Part shown: positions 63,871 through 64,000 of the stretch, piece by piece | Numbering within the stretch: the stretch's first letter is position 1 | Layout: the number at the start of each line of letters is the position of its first letter | Source: Bacteroides fragilis | GTDB taxonomy: Bacteria > Bacteroidota > Bacteroidia > Bacteroidales > Bacteroidaceae | Length of the DNA: 64,000 bases | Assembly (NCBI RefSeq): GCF_019583405.1 | Contig: NZ_SZUU01000001.1 | Location: forward strand, 372,001 to 436,000 | Direction of reading: 5' to 3' | Translations under genes and position numbers: made by a program | The notes under the pieces: generated by a model | Seen by the model: only the letters and a program-made list of their open reading frames with translations | Databases searched by the model: none | What the model was told of the DNA's origin: nothing

Positions 63871-64000
63871 ATGTTTTCCATTATATCTATCATGTTTTTA
63901 GGTATTGGCATCGGTTATTTGCTGCGTAACCTGAAATTTCTGGAGAAAGTAGAAAAGAGTACTTCGCTTACGATATTCCTGCTACTTTTCGTGCTGGGCC
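63871..64000 (+). CDS. lysO: LysO family transporter (DUF340), N-terminal part, cut by window end
   Basis: 43 residues visible, two hydrophobic helices: FSIISIMFLGIGIGYLLRNL and LTIFLLLFVLG. The pattern LGIGIGYLLRN...KSTSLTIFLLLFVLG is that of LysO/YbjE lysine exporters, which in Bacteroides are often split into a short N-terminal gene and a longer one. The remainder lies beyond the window. Confidence 0.65.
   Translation, partial: MFSIISIMFLGIGIGYLLRNLKFLEKVEKSTSLTIFLLLFVLG

Overview
The window looks like chromosomal DNA of a Bacteroides species, probably of the B. fragilis type. Promoters carry the Bacteroidales -7 element (TAnnTTTG) rather than an E. coli -10. Exported proteins often have signal peptides ending in AQ. 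The ATP synthase operon has the Bacteroidetes order beta-epsilon-ORF-a-c-b-delta-alpha-gamma. The species call is an inference. No rRNA, tRNA, CRISPR array, prophage or intact insertion sequence was found; most of the window is core genome.

Layout. 1-4.2 kb: two FtsX/MacB-type permeases (the first cut by the window edge) flanking their ATPase. 4.2-10.3 kb: a MATE exporter, a HAD phosphatase, a class-2 dihydroorotate dehydrogenase-like protein with a changed orotate pocket, an esterase-like hydrolase, panB and an MFS transporter. 10.3-14.9 kb: dgkA and a RelA/SpoT protein whose hydrolase site is degenerate, then a DUF4301 protein with nucleotidyltransferase-like motifs and a small RRM protein. 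14.9-24.6 kb: a gene-free segment with an elaborate palindrome cluster, purT, then the nine-gene F-type ATP synthase operon. 24.6-27.8 kb: a Pif1/RecD-like helicase with HRDC and HTH domains, and a thioredoxin. 27.9-36.4 kb: a three-gene CzcCBA-type metal efflux system followed by its own promoter and a two-component pair, then marC. 36.6-42.5 kb: a double-domain SGNH esterase, cobI and a divergent FecCD/BtuCD-type ABC importer.

42.6-47.2 kb is a leftward operon: histidine kinase, response regulator, two exported proteins that seem related to each other, and a RmlD-like reductase. 47.4-53.2 kb is an accessory redox cluster: oxidoreductase, exported hydrolase, exported flavodoxin, flavin reductase, and a QueG-like iron-sulfur protein coupled to an AraC/GyrI regulator. 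It also holds two decayed genes, an acetyltransferase fragment and a frameshifted lipoprotein. 53.1-54.2 kb has no gene but contains a 510-bp segment bounded by inverted repeats and an orphan promoter. 54.2-64 kb: a TonB-receptor-like barrel, fhs, an exported TapB-like protein, glyA, a PorT-like protein, a flavin reductase, pyrI-pyrB, and the start of a LysO-type exporter behind a long structured leader.

Themes. Energy metabolism (ATP synthase), one-carbon metabolism (fhs, glyA, purT, panB) and pyrimidine synthesis (pyrBI) sit beside envelope stress and efflux systems with dedicated two-component regulators. Non-coding structure is rich: many -7 boxes, strong terminator hairpins, and four members of a hairpin family built on ACCACAGAGGnCACAGAG at operon ends. 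I see no clear new multigene system. The best leads are the non-canonical ATP synthase subunits, DUF4301, the palindrome cluster near 15.2 kb, the inverted-repeat element near 53.5 kb, and the exported flavodoxin cluster.
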